Shown: positions 11,337 to 21,917 of the stretch, piece by piece
Layout: each line of letters opens with the position of its first letter
Position numbering within the stretch: the stretch's first letter is position 1
NCBI GenBank assembly: GCA_039583875.1
Contig: CM077159.1
Coordinates: forward strand, 99,127,707-99,191,706
Direction of reading: 5' to 3'
DNA: 64,000 nucleotides
Source: Platanthera guangdongensis
Lineage: Eukaryota > Streptophyta > Magnoliopsida > Asparagales > Orchidaceae
Notes under the pieces: generated by a model
Seen by the model: the letters and a program-made list of their open reading frames with translations, nothing else
Told to the model about the DNA's origin: nothing
The model's database searches: none
Program-made: the position numbers and the translations under genes

Positions 11337-11645
11337 TTGTCCACCTATGAGAAGGAGATGTTGGCTATCATCCACGCGGTGGCTGTGTGGCGCTCATACC
11401 TTCTAGGCCGGCATTTTACGTTTCGCACCGACCACCAGAGCTTGAAGGATTTCTTGGACCAACGGGTTTCTTCCCCTCTTCAACAAAAGTGGGTGACCAA
11501 GCTTTTGGGTTATGATTATGAGATTTCCTATCGGAGCGGCAAAGATAACGTGGTGGCTGACGCTCTCTCTCGTATTCCTGAGGGTACGGTTGCTCACATC
11601 TCGGGGCCACTAGTGGACTCCCTGGATGTATACAGGAGGAGGTGA
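11180..11645 (+). pseudogene. RNase H pseudogene (Reina-like)
   Basis: The domain begins FVLETDASGVDIGAVL (about 11206-11250) and continues YEKEMLAIIHAVAVWRSYL, FRTDHQSLKDFLDQR and [13 protein letters not shown] 23-bp tandem duplication (11299-11321 and 11322-11344) shifts the frame in the middle. The frame closes with TGA at 11643-11645 before the integrase. Confidence 0.85.
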
Positions 11646-13171
11646 TGCGAACTACCGATTTACGCACCATGGCGGAGGCTTTATAGCGCGGCGAGACTGT
11701 GGAGTCCAGCTATCACCTTCAGAATGGCCGCCTCTACCATCATGGCAGCGTGGTTCTTCCTCCGGACTCGGCATGGAAAACGATGATGATGCACGAGTTT
11801 CATTCTTCACAGACAGGCGGCCACGCGGGAGTGCTCCGGACCCTTCAGCGGGCACGAGCAAATGTTTTTTGGCCCGGCATGCGCTGTGACATAGAGCAAT
11901 TTGTGCGGCAGTGTGAGACTTGCCAGCATCAGAAGTACAAGACGACCTCGCCAGCAGGGCTGCTTGTGCCTCTCGAGATTCCGCAGCAGATTTGGGATAC
12001 GGTGTCGATGGATTTCATTGACGGGTTGCCCAAATCCCAGGGTAAATTCGTAATTCTGGAGGTGGTTGACAAACTCTCCAAGTACGGCCACTTCCTTGCC
12101 TTGAGTCACCCATATACTGGCGAATCCGTCGCCGCTCTGTTCGCCCGGGAGATAATCCGCTTGCACGGCCTGCCCCGAGCTATCATCTCTGACCGGGACC
12201 CCACCTTTGTGAGCAACTTTTGGCACGAACTATTTCGGCTGCAAGGGACATGTCTACGTTTCAGCACCGCACATCACCCCCAGACGGACGACCAGACAGA
12301 GGTCTTAAATCGGGGGGTGGAGACCTACCTCCGTTGTTTTGTTATGGATGAACCCCGGACTTGGTCGGGGTGGTTACACTGGGCCGAATATTGCTACAAC
12401 ACTTCCTACCACTCGGCCAACAGGATGACCCCGTTTCAGGTTGTTTACGGACGCCCTCCTACTATGAGCAGCTATGAGCCGGGAAGCACGGCCATGCCGG
12501 CGGTTGATCGGGCCCTTCGGGATAGGGATCGCATGTTTGCAACCCTGCGTGAGAACCTTCGCCTTGCTCAGGATCGCATGAAGGTTCAGGCGGACAAGCA
12601 TCGCAAGGGGAGGGAATTTACAGTGGGCGACGAGGTGTTTCTCAAGCTACGACCGTACCAACAGTTGTCAGTCGCCCGTCGTCTGAATCAGAAGTTATCT
12701 CCCCGGTATTACGGCCCATTTCTTATACTCAGCAGTGTGGGGCCGGTGGCATACAAGTTGGCATTGTCGATGGGTTCCCGCATTCACCCAACTTTCCATG
12801 TATCCTTGCTCAAGCGGAAGGTCGGAGCCAATGTCCAATCAAGCGCTCTGCTGCCCGAGACTACCAGTGTGGGCGAGCTTCGCCCACTTCCGGAGGATAT
12901 TGTGCTACTCAAGTGGAAACTACGAGGCGCTGAGTACCGACCGGAGCTCTTGGTCAAATGGAAGAATCTCTCGGCGGCGCACAACTCCTAGGTGGATTTG
13001 CTGGACTTCAAGGAGCTTTACCCCGACTACCACCTTGGGGACAAGCTGGTTCTTGATGGGGAGGGGAATGTTACACCGCCACTACGCTTCTCGGGACGAC
13101 AGTATGTTCGTAGGCGCAGGGAGTCGACAAGCGGCAACGGGGCTGAACCATCTTGTTCAGCCCCCTCTTAG
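11646..13171 (+). pseudogene. Integrase and degenerate chromodomain (Reina-like); frame reads into the 3' LTR
   Basis: The integrase frame 11699-12991 shows the HHCC zinc motif (HEFHSSQTGGHAGVLRTLQR and CETCQHQK). The DDE core has SMDFIDGLPKSQGKF, ISDRDPTFVSNFWHELF and HHPQTDDQTEVLNRGVE. The GPY-like C-terminal part is LSPRYYGPF. The chromodomain follows as LLVKWKNLSAAHNS, where the tryptophan position of the family is a TAG stop (12989-12991). The same frame continues with VDLLDFKELYPDYHLGDKLV past the purine tract, and the next stop is 13169-13171, about 100 bases inside the 3' LTR. Chromodomains direct integration to heterochromatin. Confidence 0.88.
13056..13068 (+). promoter_or_regulatory. 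Polypurine tract of the Reina-like element
   Basis: TGATGGGGAGGGGAA ends directly at the TG of the 3' LTR and would prime plus-strand DNA synthesis. Confidence 0.85.
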
Positions 13172-13383
13172 TGAACCGGCCGGCCGGGGCTGAACCAACG
13201 GGTTCAGCCCCTTTTGGAGGGGCCGGCCGGCCCCTCATTGGCCCGGGTATTTATACCCGGGCTGCTCTCATGTGGGGGATTATGCAAGATCATTCAAGGT
13301 ATTTCTCTTTCCTCTCCTCCTCAAACCCTAGTTTTCTAGTTTCCTTCTTAGATTTCTCTCTCTCCCCCTTCTTCTTCCTATCA
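13069..13383 (+). repeat. 3' LTR of the Reina-like element
   Basis: Partner of 7820-8133, 315 bp, ending CCTATCA and followed by the target duplication ATATC. Roughly twenty differences from the 5' LTR are visible by eye. Confidence 0.92.
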
Positions 13384-14790
13384 ATATCATTAATAAAGAC
13401 ATCACACCCTAAGCTCTTGTTGAAGACATCGACCAACTGAGCTCTGCAGTGAACGAAAGGAGTGACTAAGTTTCCTTTTTAAAGATGGTCTTTCGTGAAT
13501 TGACGATCAACCTCGACATGCTTAGTTCTGTCATGTTGGACCAGATTGTGAGATATACTGATAGCAGCTTTGTTGTCACAGAACAGAGAAATGAGAGCAT
13601 CCTCCTGAAGGTTCAGGTCTTGCAATAAGGTGCGCAGTCATAGACCTTCACAGAGACATTGAGACATTGACCGGTACTCGGCTTCAGCACTAGATCTAGC
13701 CACCACATTTTGCTCCTAGCTACGCTACGTGACCAAATTTCCACCAATAAAGGTGTTATACCCCGTTGTAGATTTCCTATCATCACGACTTCCGACCCAA
13801 TCCGCGTCTGTAAAAACGTCAATCTTTAAATGGATTGTTCTTTGAAAACATCAACCCCCGACCTAGAGCCTTCTTTAAGTACCGTAGTACGCGGTATGCA
13901 GCATCCTGATGTCTGATCCTTTGGGCATGCATATACCTACTCAAGATTCCAACGGCATATGTGATGTCGGGACGAGTGTGTGAGAGGTATAAAAGATTTC
14001 CAAAAAAATCTCTGATATCTTGAAGCATCTGTGCGATTGCCATCGCTGTCTTCATCGATCCTATGGTTCTCCTTCATAGGGGTGTTCGCAGGAACACAAC
14101 CAAGCATCTCAGTCTCTGTTAACAAATCTAATACATACTTATGTTGTGAGACGAAGATACCTTGATCAGAACGAGTCACTTCAATACCTAGGAAGTATCG
14201 AAGTCTTTCAAAACCTTTTACTTCAAACTCAGCTGACAGAAGAGTCTTCAGCCTTAGATCTCTAAGTCATCTCCGGTGATCACAATGTCATCAACATAAA
14301 TAAAAAAATGACAATTTTTTTCTCATTCTTCCTGACAAACAAAGTATGATCAGAATGACCCTGTTTGTAGCCAAACTTGATCATGGCCTTGTGGAATTTG
14401 CCAAAACAAACCCTGGGAGACTGCTTCAGCCCGTGCAAAGACTTACTTAAGCGACAGACCAGTCCTTCTTGTCCCCTCTTCACAAAACCTGGGGGAAAAG
14501 TCATGTACACTTCTTCATCGAGGTCATCGTGCATGAACGCATTTTTGACATCCAGTTGATGTAGATCCCAGGCCAAGCACGCAGCACAAGATAGGATCAC
14601 AAAAACAGAGTCCATCTTTGCGACCGGGGCAAAGGTCTCCTAGTAGTTGACTCCTTGAGTCTGGGCATAACCATGAGCCACCAGTCGGGCTTTATATCAC
14701 TTAAATTTACCATCCTGATTTTGCTTAACGGAGAAGACTCACCTTGAACCAATGGCTTTCTTGTCAGGAGGAAGGGAGGAGACATCCCAT
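13384..14790 (-). pseudogene. RT and RNase H pseudogene of the copia element
   Basis: RT on the minus strand begins with the region around MDSVFVILSCAACLAWDLHQ (14615) and includes LDVKNAFMHDDLDEEVYM and CRLSKSLHGLKQSPRVCF. The YVDD box region at about 14280-14300 is broken by a frameshift. Further along are YLSHTRPDITYAVGILSRY, the RNase H start VFTDADWVGSRDDRKST in a second frame (about 13790-13740), SAEAEYRSM and HDRTKHVEVD. The coding tail is cut at 13384 by the Reina-like insertion and finishes at 7768-7819. At least four frame changes are needed. Confidence 0.85.
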
Positions 14791-15300
14791 GTGTGATTCT
14801 TATCCAAGGCGAACATTTCCTCCTGCATTGCTTGAGCGCATGCCGGAAAGCAAACCCCCTCTTGCCACGTCATTGGAATAGTGATGACGGACAGGGAAGA
14901 TATAAAACCCTGATGAAGCTGAGAAAGATGACCATAAGCAACATGATTAGAGATAGGGTGTTTCGTACACACAGCCTTATCTCTTAGCACAACAATGGGA
15001 ACATGCAGATCAACATCAGAATCATAGTTCAAAGACGGCACAGACAGCGACGGAGCAGCGGAGGACTGTTTACTTGTTTCGCGACGATGATATATATGAG
15101 GAAAAGGAGAGATGAGGGACGGATGGTGATATATGGGAGAAAGCGACGTAGGTGTAGGTGAGGTAGGTGTAGGTGACGAAGGGGGTGTTGTAGGAGTAGC
15201 TACGGTGGAAGGCGTGATAGGTGTGGAAGTGATCAGAAAGAGTGGCACTGACTCGATGACATCATTCTCCCCCCGACGAGTGGAGTGAGTCGAATCCAAG
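14739..15300 (-). pseudogene. Integrase C-terminal tail / integrase-RT linker of the copia element
   Basis: The minus-strand frame 15299-14739 holds a Thr/Ser/Pro-rich linker with repeats of PTSP (about 15240-15130). It is followed by MTWQEGVCFPACAQAMQEEM and NHTWDVSSLPPDKKAIGSR, which is the conserved entry to copia RT. The linker is low complexity and has a repeated-DNA origin, with GGTGTAGGTGA-like units on the plus strand. Confidence 0.8.
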
Positions 15301-16250
15301 TAATAAGATTACTTTTCAAGGAAGGTCACGTCCAAGGTACAGAAAAAGTGTCTGAAAGGGGGGTGATAACACTGATACCCTTTTGTAGTGGTAGAATAGC
15401 CAAGAAAAACACAACGGAGAGCCCTAGGGTCAAACTTGTCATGATGGGGAAGATGGACGTGAACAAAACATACGCACCCAAAAATGCATGGTGGAAGATG
15501 AGTGGTATGAACCTCAGAAGTATAGGAGAGACAGACTAGAGGAGTAGTATAGTCTAGAGCCCGTGAAGGAAGACGATTGATAAGATGAGTAGCGGTTAGG
15601 ATGGTGTCACCCCAATATTATTTAGGGAGATGCATGGTAGTGAGAAGCACTGGGCAACATCAAAGAGATGCCGGTTTTCGTTCAGCAACATCATTTTGTG
15701 TGGAAGTGTAAACGCAAGTGGTTTGATGAATGATTCCATGACTAGTGAGATAGGATCCAAATGCTCCCCGATCATCGTATTCTCCCCCATTATCACTATG
15801 AAGAACGTAGATATTACCATTGAACTGAGTTTGCACCATTTTATGAAAGGTTTGAAAAAGAGGAAACACCTCATTTTTTTCTTTAAGAGATAAACTCAAG
15901 CAGTGCAAGAAAAATAATCAATAAAGCTAACAAACCACCGATAACCAGTTAAAGATACAACATGGGAAGGACCCTAAACATCAAAATGTATGAGAGCAAA
16001 AGGAGTAGTGTTAGGGGAAGATAAATGCGACAAAAAATGTCGAACATGTTTAGATTTTTCACAAACATCACAAGTTAAAACTTTCACAAAAGAAAATAAA
16101 GTAGGAAATAGTTTCTGAAGATATGCTGGAGAGGGATGACCAAGACGCAGAAGAGAGAGCATCAGCAGCGGTAATAGAGGCAGAAGAGAGAGCAAGGGTC
16201 GATGAAGTAGTATCCAGATAGTACAGGCCACCTTGATTCCTACCACTACC
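15301..16250 (-). pseudogene. Integrase pseudogene of the copia element
   Basis: The GAG-pre-integrase and zinc region is seen as LGHPSPAYLQKLFPTLFSF and CDVCEKSKHVRH (16150-16030). The core shows VLHSDNGGEYDD (second catalytic aspartate, about 15795-15760), TSHGIIHQTTCVYTSTQNDV and AERK with the glutamate (about 15690-15670). Frames alternate between 16252-15974, 15908-15660 and 15874-15596. It would catalyse cDNA insertion if intact. Confidence 0.82.
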
Positions 16251-17713
16251 AATGATCCGCTTCGTACTCAGTTCCTGGAAAACACAAGAATCAGGAAAGA
16301 AGGTTATAGAACAATTAAGTGACCGAGTGAGATTGCTAATGGAAAGAAGGCTGCGAGGAAATGAAGGAACATGCAAAACAAAAGAAAGAGAAAGAGAAGA
16401 GGAACATGAAATGTTGCCTTTGCCCGCAATAGGGGACAAGGTGTCATTTGCAGAGATAACCTTATCTTTATCAGACAAGGGAGTGTAGGAAGAGAAACCT
16501 GAGGAGGAGCCGGTCATGTGATCGGTGGCTCCCGAGTCAATGATCCACTCAGACGGGGGAGTAGCAGCAGAATTGGCACTGGGTACAACAACAGTAGCAA
16601 AGGAAGTAGAAGCACCGCTCTGGGAAGTGGCTGACTGGGAGTGTAGGAGGCGACGGAGAGCATCCAATTCCGAGGTAGTAAAATGTCCTGGGAGCAGACC
16701 ATGAGAGTCATCGTGAACCTCAGTGGAGTAAGTAGCATCATAAGGGCCACGACCACGTCCTCGTCCCGGGCCACGACCACGTCCTCGTCCCGGGCCACGA
16801 CCACGTCCTCGACCACGACCGAATCCAGGTGGAGCAAGGTGAGGATGGAGGTTGAAGCACATGTCCCTAGTATGGCCCCTGCGACCGCAATAATCACAAG
16901 TAGGAATCGTGTTGGTAAGGTTGGAGCAACCTCGACCAATACTAGTAAAGGCAGAGCGATCAGAGTGAGGAGCAGCCGTGCTGAGGGACCTCTGACGGTC
17001 TTCATCACCAAAGACCATGTTAAAGGCCTCCAAAAGAGATGGAAGAGGAGATCGGTGTAGGATATTTGTTCGAACCAAATCCATTTCCATGTTCAAGCCC
17101 ATCAGAAACACATGAAGACGAAATTGTTCGTCCCTTTTCTGTAACAGCACTGCATCGACAGTACAGACAAGAGTAAATTGCTCAAAATAATCCAATTCCT
17201 GAGAGATACGCTCGAACTCAGAGAAGTAAGTCGACATTGTCATTGTTCCCTGACGTAACTCCAGCATCTGACGCGTCAGCTCATAAATCTGAGTGGAGTT
17301 TTTGATCTGGGAATACGTCTCACGTGCCCGAGTCCAGATCTCATAGGCAGAATCCATCAACATGTAACTCTGGTACACCTTCGGGGACATGGAATGCAGG
17401 AGCCAAGATACTACCAGAGAATTTTTCGAGTCTCAACGCCTCCAAGAAGGATCACCCAGAGGGAGCGCCACAATGGTCTGATCAATATATCCAAATAGTT
17501 GACTGCGGATGACATGTGTTGCTCGAGACCATTCAAGATAATTTGTCCCATCTAAGGGCACAGTGGTGATCTTCAAGGAGCTAGCGTGGCCAGAGGACGT
17601 TGAGGGTCACCCATCTAAGGTGCCTCAACACTCGGCGATGTAGAATGAACGACCACCGAAGAATCATCCATGAAGGGCAACTGACGGGATCAACCAATAT
17701 AAAACTTCACCAT
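16250..17713 (-). pseudogene. gag and protease pseudogene of the copia element
   Basis: The start is likely ATG at 17713. The N-terminal copia gag signature (LDGTNYLEWSRATHVI) appears around 17560-17515 after several stops. The long frame 17390-16068 continues with AYEIWTRARETYSQIKNSTQ and MLELRQGTMTMSTYFSEFER, then a CCHC knuckle CDYCGRRGHTRDMCFNLH (about 16905-16850). An Arg-Gly repeat built from an 18- to 24-bp unit follows (16740-16810). The protease is WIIDSGATDHMTG (about 16550-16510). The gag-protease part is the best preserved section of this element. Confidence 0.88.
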
Positions 17714-18199
17714 GCAGACAAAAAGAAAAACGCAGATCTGGAGTGACGTCAACTGGAAGCACAGGACGCCAAGAGGGAGTGGCATCAAATGGAAGCACAG
17801 GATACCTCGATGGGCGACTGGAAGCAAGAAGGCAGCTCCTGGAAGCACAGCAGGCACAGCACGTGCAGCAACTGGATCTGAAAGCGAGCAGGCGGGCGCA
17901 GCAACTGGGAGAGGCTCACATCAACTGGATCTGGAAGAAGCCAGCAAGCGATCGACTGGAAGCAAGGAACTGGCCAGAGAAAACGATCTCGGCGCGATCG
18001 ACGGAATCGCGACGCGCATCGAGAGGAGAGGAGGCGGTCTCCTTCAGCGCGCACCACCGCCGACACGGACGCCGCGGTTCATCATGAGAACGACGACAAA
18101 ATAGCGGAGCGATGGGGCGACAAGGTGAGAAGCGGGCAGAAATGGGATGAGGATCGGACGACTGAAGAGAGGAGAGAGATTAGGGTTCGTTCGGTTTCT
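17714..18199 (-). other. 5' leader of the copia element
   Basis: Untranslated region between the primer site and gag. It contains imperfect copies of CTGGAAGCACAGGA (around 17750-17850) and CAACTGGATCTGGAA-like strings, which give spurious reading frames. I see no domain in it. Confidence 0.6.
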
Positions 18200-18211
18200 C
18201 CACTAATATCA
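18200..18211 (-). promoter_or_regulatory. Probable primer binding site of the copia element
   Basis: The minus strand TGATATTAGTGG directly follows the 5' LTR end (CTCAACT) and is a degraded form of TGGTATCAGAGC, the initiator tRNA-Met site. Confidence 0.65.
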
Positions 18212-18371
18212 AGTTGAGAGAATAAAACTGAACGAAATTAAATATTGAGCTCCCTTTACTCATACATATACAGTAAGGGAAAAACCAAACAAAGCCCAAA
18301 ATACCCTTATGTGGGTAAAATACAAAAATACATAAAAGAGGACAAGATTTCAATTGGACTTGATTTCAACA
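18212..18371 (-). repeat. 5' LTR of the 7608-18371 copia element
   Basis: 160 bp, begins TGTTGAAATC on the minus strand and is flanked by AATTC at 18372-18376. It matches 7608-7767 with a handful of substitutions. Confidence 0.92.
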
Positions 18372-18376
18372 AATTC

Positions 18377-19027
18377 ATCATTACCTAAAATACAATAAAA
18401 TCAACCTAGACCCATTACTCGAACCCTAACATATAGTGTAATATTTCATCTTTCTTGCAACCCTTCGAGCTAAGAGAGGAATCTAACTTTTTAAGAAGGC
18501 CACAAGCTAATTCCAAGTTTTCATTCTAATTCTTTGACTTCCTTGAAGAAGAGCTTCTTGTAGCGAGGCTCTGATGTCGAGGCATCACCACAAAACATGT
18601 AAAATCCCTTCGTCCTGGCAGGGTGGGAGAAATGATTGGTGTCGGCTACTTGTCTCTGGTGCAGAGAGGAGAAAAGAGACCGACTTCTGGAGAAAGTGTG
18701 GAATTGATGGCCGGGCGTGGCACGATGAATGGAGATCATCAGTTGGAGATAGGCCCATTGAATGGAGGTAACATGAGAATGTGGCGTGAGAGGAGCTTGC
18801 TAGCTGGGAACAACATGGGTCAATGGTGGCGGGGGGAATTATCGGAAGAACAAGAGTGTTGGTGGATTACTCTGGTTATTGTCAGTGAACTCATGTGCCT
18901 CGATCATCACTTGCTCCCCCCTCAATATCTTGTTGTTGTGCCTTGACAACTGATTTCACCAACATAAGCTGGACCAACTTTTTATCTCCTTTAATAGCTT
19001 GAGGGAGCTGCCAAAATGATTGAAGTA
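18377..19027. other. Unassigned sequence between copia elements
   Basis: No conserved domain was recognised. On the minus strand CATCAGAGCC (about 18570-18580) resembles part of an initiator tRNA-Met primer site. A purine run TTGAGGGGGGAGCAAG (minus, about 18916-18931) resembles a polypurine tract. Both hint at a degraded LTR element, but no repeat pair supports this. Short reading frames here look like chance. Confidence 0.4.
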
Positions 19028-19147
19028 TGTCGGGAAAACTTTTGAATTTGATAATATCAAATTACTTTTTAAGTGATCAAGGATGGACCTTATGTTTGTA
19101 AAGAAAGTCTTTTGATCCTTTACTCTTATACAGGTTTCAAGACTTAG
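19028..19147 (+). repeat. Partial LTR of the SIRE-like relic
   Basis: About 120 bp align with 33369-33488, both ending in ACTCTTATACAGGTTTCAAG and ACTTAG. The bases just before (TTGAAGTA at 19020-19027) also resemble those before 33369, so this may be a 3' LTR remnant of another copy rather than a true 5' LTR. Confidence 0.7.
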
Positions 19148-19811
19148 GTGGCGTTTGGTTAGGCTTTTAGGCTGCTGTGCGACGGAAACGCACAGGTGTT
19201 TTGGACATAAGCACCGTTTGGCGCGGCTGATCTTGCAAACGGCGTTTCTGAAAATCCGGGATTTTACCTTATAACCTATCCGCGATTTTTTTCATCTTTC
19301 AGCCGCACAGTAACAACCCGATACGGCGATACCTAGCGCACATCTTCATCCCCGACGACAATCTTCTTCCTCGGGCGCAAATACTGCATCGCCCGATCCT
19401 CTTCCCCAACGACGAAATCCGACGCACCTCCTGCATCGACCGGCAGCGTCTCTCCCGAGCCCAATTTGCTTGTCGACGTCGGCGTGATTACTTGCATCGA
19501 TGACGAAGAAATCCTAGCGCACAGCAACGTATCTACCGAACTTCTTCCCCGACGACGACGACCGGCGCATCGGTGCACGCCTCCAGTAACTTTTCCACCT
19601 TCTCCCGATTCCGTTCAACCATTTTTTATTCTCCTTGCATACGTGTGATTCCTCGTTGCTTGTTCGCTTAAAGAAATTATTTTGTTTTTGCTAAAATTAT
19701 CCAAGTATGATTTAATTATTTATTGTTTAATTTGATTTCGCCGTCGGATCTTGCATCTTACATACATTAATTTAGGGTTGTCGAGTTATTCCTCTGACAC
19801 TTCACTTAGGA
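19148..19811. mobile_element. Possible inserted DNA-transposon fragment
   Basis: LTR similarity stops abruptly at GGTGGCGTTTGGTTAG (19147-19162), a string of the kind seen at ends of plant DNA transposons. The interval has CpG-rich start sequence, CGTTTGG repeats and ACTTAG at both margins. No inverted right terminus was found and no transposase is visible, so class and right end are unresolved. Confidence 0.35.
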
Positions 19812-20620
19812 TTACATGTTAGTCGTGAACCCACGTAGCCTACCGTACATCAGGTTGACGAAGATATTTTCCTTGGAAGCACTTCATCCAGCAAAGCCTA
19901 TGACTTTTAACAAGAGGACATTGTGCATGGAGGAATCTATGCATGTTATTTTTGATGAAATTAACATGTGTCAAGAAAAAATCTCTTTAGCTGATCAAAG
20001 CATCCAGGTAGAAGAGCTAACTGTAGACAAGATGCGCCTTGGTGAAAGTTCTAAGTCTTCCACCACTCAAAGTACCTCTGTGCAAAAAAACTGAAGATTT
20101 AAACAAAGTTGAAGAGGATGCAGAGGAAGAACAAGAAGTTGTAACACTATAATATGTTTGAACTACTGTTATTCTAGCTGAAGTGATCATGGGCACCAAT
20201 TCACCTGAGCCCCAATATACTGATCCAGTAGCATTCCGCAATGTAACTGAAGAAATATTGAGATTGCCCCTCCTGTGGAAACGACTGATCTTTCAAAAGG
20301 ATTTGTGTACCTCAGAGATCATCCTACCACACAGGTAATTGGTATTTGGCAAACTTACAGAAGTACAAACCAGAGGCAAGACCTCAAATGAAGTAAGGTT
20401 CTCAAGTTTCATTTCTCAAATAAAACATAAGAAATTTGAAAAAATCGATGATGATACTTATTGGATTATGGTCATGCAAGAAGAACTAGCTCAATTTAAA
20501 GAAGGTTTGGAGTTTTCTAAATAGATCGACAAACTACCATGTGATTGGAACCAAATAAGTATTTGGAAACAAGTTAGATGTTGAAAGTGTCGTAATCAAG
20601 AATAAAATAAGGTTGGTTGC
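19812..20620 (+). pseudogene. Integrase C-terminus and pol linker of the SIRE-like relic
   Basis: The string FNKRTLCMEESMHVIFDEIN (about 19895-19965) is the conserved end of a SIRE/Tork integrase. Degraded linker follows, and DDDTYWIMVMQEELAQFK (20450-20505) marks the entry to RT. Stops at 20092 and 20151 and further frame changes break the reading. Confidence 0.8.
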
Positions 20621-21790
20621 TCAAGCTTACAGACAAGAAGAAGACAGATTATGATCAAACATTTTCCCATGTTGCAAGACTACGGGCAATAAGGTACTTA
20701 TTAGCCTATACATCTCACGACAAGATCAAAGTCTTTCAAATTAATGTAAAGAGTGCATTTTTGAAAGATAATCTTCAAGATGGAATATATGTAAAACGAC
20801 ACCCAGACTTTGTTCATCTTAATCATCATCCTTATATATATTTACAAAGCCATATGGCCTCAAGTAAGCTTCCAAAGCTTGGTATGAGACACTATCAAAT
20901 TTTCCTCTTAAAATTTTGTTTCTTAAAGAAAAAGTTGATAAGACTATTCATTAGAAAGCACAAAAACAATAAGTTACTGGTACAAATATATGTAAATGAC
21001 ATTATATTTGCCTTTACAGATGATAAATTATGCAAAAGATTTATAAATCTGATGCAAAGGAAATTTGAAATGAGTAGTATGAGGGAGTCGTCTTATTTTC
21101 TGGGACTTCAAATAAAACAAGATGATAAAACATTTTTATATCCCAATTAAATATATTAAAGAACTTATTAAGAAATTTGGGATGAAAAATGTCTAAACCA
21201 TAAAGACTCTCATTATTACCAAGGTTGTAATAAATAACGATGAGTTTGGTAAGCATGCGGATCAAAACCTATAGGGCAAGCATTGGTTCTACTCTATCTT
21301 ACAGCGAATAGGACTGACATAATGTTTTCAAGGTTTGTTTGTATTAGGTATTAGGTGACCACAGGAATCACACAACTCATTTCAAGAGGATTTAAAGATA
21401 ACTTAAAATATACCTGAACCTAGATTGTGGTATCCTAAAGAGTCAAGGTTTGAGCTACCTGATTTTTAGGATGCAGATTTTGTAGGATATGGGCTAGACA
21501 AAAAGAGAAACACAATGACATGTCAATTAATTGGTGCAAGGTGAATCTCCTGGATCAGCAAGAAACGAAGTTCAGTATTTGCATCCATTGTTGAAGCTGA
21601 ATATATTCCAGCTGAGAGTTGTTCTCAATTCTTGTGGTTGCAAAACCAATTACCGGAATATGGTTATAAGATTTATAAACTCTCCATCTTTTGTGGCAGT
21701 GCAACTGCAATCTCAATTGCATCAAAACCTCTTGATAAAGTGAAGCATAATCATTCCAATTATGCTTTAGGGATGTTTGGATTTCGACTA
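20617..21790 (+). pseudogene. RT and RNase H pseudogene of the SIRE-like relic
   Basis: The frame 20617-21150 shows DYDQTFSHVARLRAIRYLLA, FQINVKSAFLKDNLQDGIYV, an active-site remnant YVNDIIFAF (YVDD changed to YVND) and SSYFLGLQIKQ. After the stop at 21148-21150, fragments such as IKELIKKFGM, the GYGLDKK-like part near 21490 and KVKHNHSNYALGMF continue RNase H in other frames to about 21790. Confidence 0.82.
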
Positions 21791-21917
21791 AAAAAGTGAC
21801 TCTACGTAAGTTCTTGTCCTCGTACCCCTACTCAAACCCTTTCTTCTCTTTTTTTTTATTTCACCAAGTTTTCCTGCAGGTTTTGAAATTACGACCAGGG
21901 TAAATGTAGGTTTCAAT

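Larger units (their letters stand above)
7820..13383 (+). mobile_element. Reina-like chromovirus (Ty3/gypsy) nested in the copia element
   Basis: LTRs 7820-8133 (314 bp) and 13069-13383 (315 bp) are flanked by ATATC (7815-7819, 13384-13388). A PBS resembling TGGTATCAGAGGC follows the 5' LTR, and a purine tract GATGGGGAGGGGAA precedes the 3' LTR. Domain order is gag with one CCHC knuckle, protease, RT, RNase H, integrase, chromodomain. Total length of 5.56 kb and short LTRs fit the Reina lineage. The LTRs differ at many positions, and pol has stops, a tandem duplication and a scrambled RT stretch, so it is old and inactive. Confidence 0.92.
7608..18371 (-). mobile_element. Ty1/copia LTR retrotransposon with 160-bp LTRs, carrying a nested Reina-like element
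   Basis: Two 160-bp near-identical LTRs (7608-7767 and 18212-18371) bound the element, flanked by the 5-bp duplication AATTC (7603-7607 and 18372-18376). On the minus strand the order is 5' LTR, PBS, gag, protease, integrase, RT, RNase H, PPT and 3' LTR, the copia order. The coding part is interrupted at 7820-13383 by a Reina-like gypsy element that inserted in the last codons of RNase H. Multiple stops and frameshifts make it non-functional. Confidence 0.92.

Noticed and set aside
18521..18946. Protein-coding gene in 18377-19027
   Set aside because: Overlapping frames on both strands without domains; primer-site-like and purine-tract-like strings suggest a degraded element instead.
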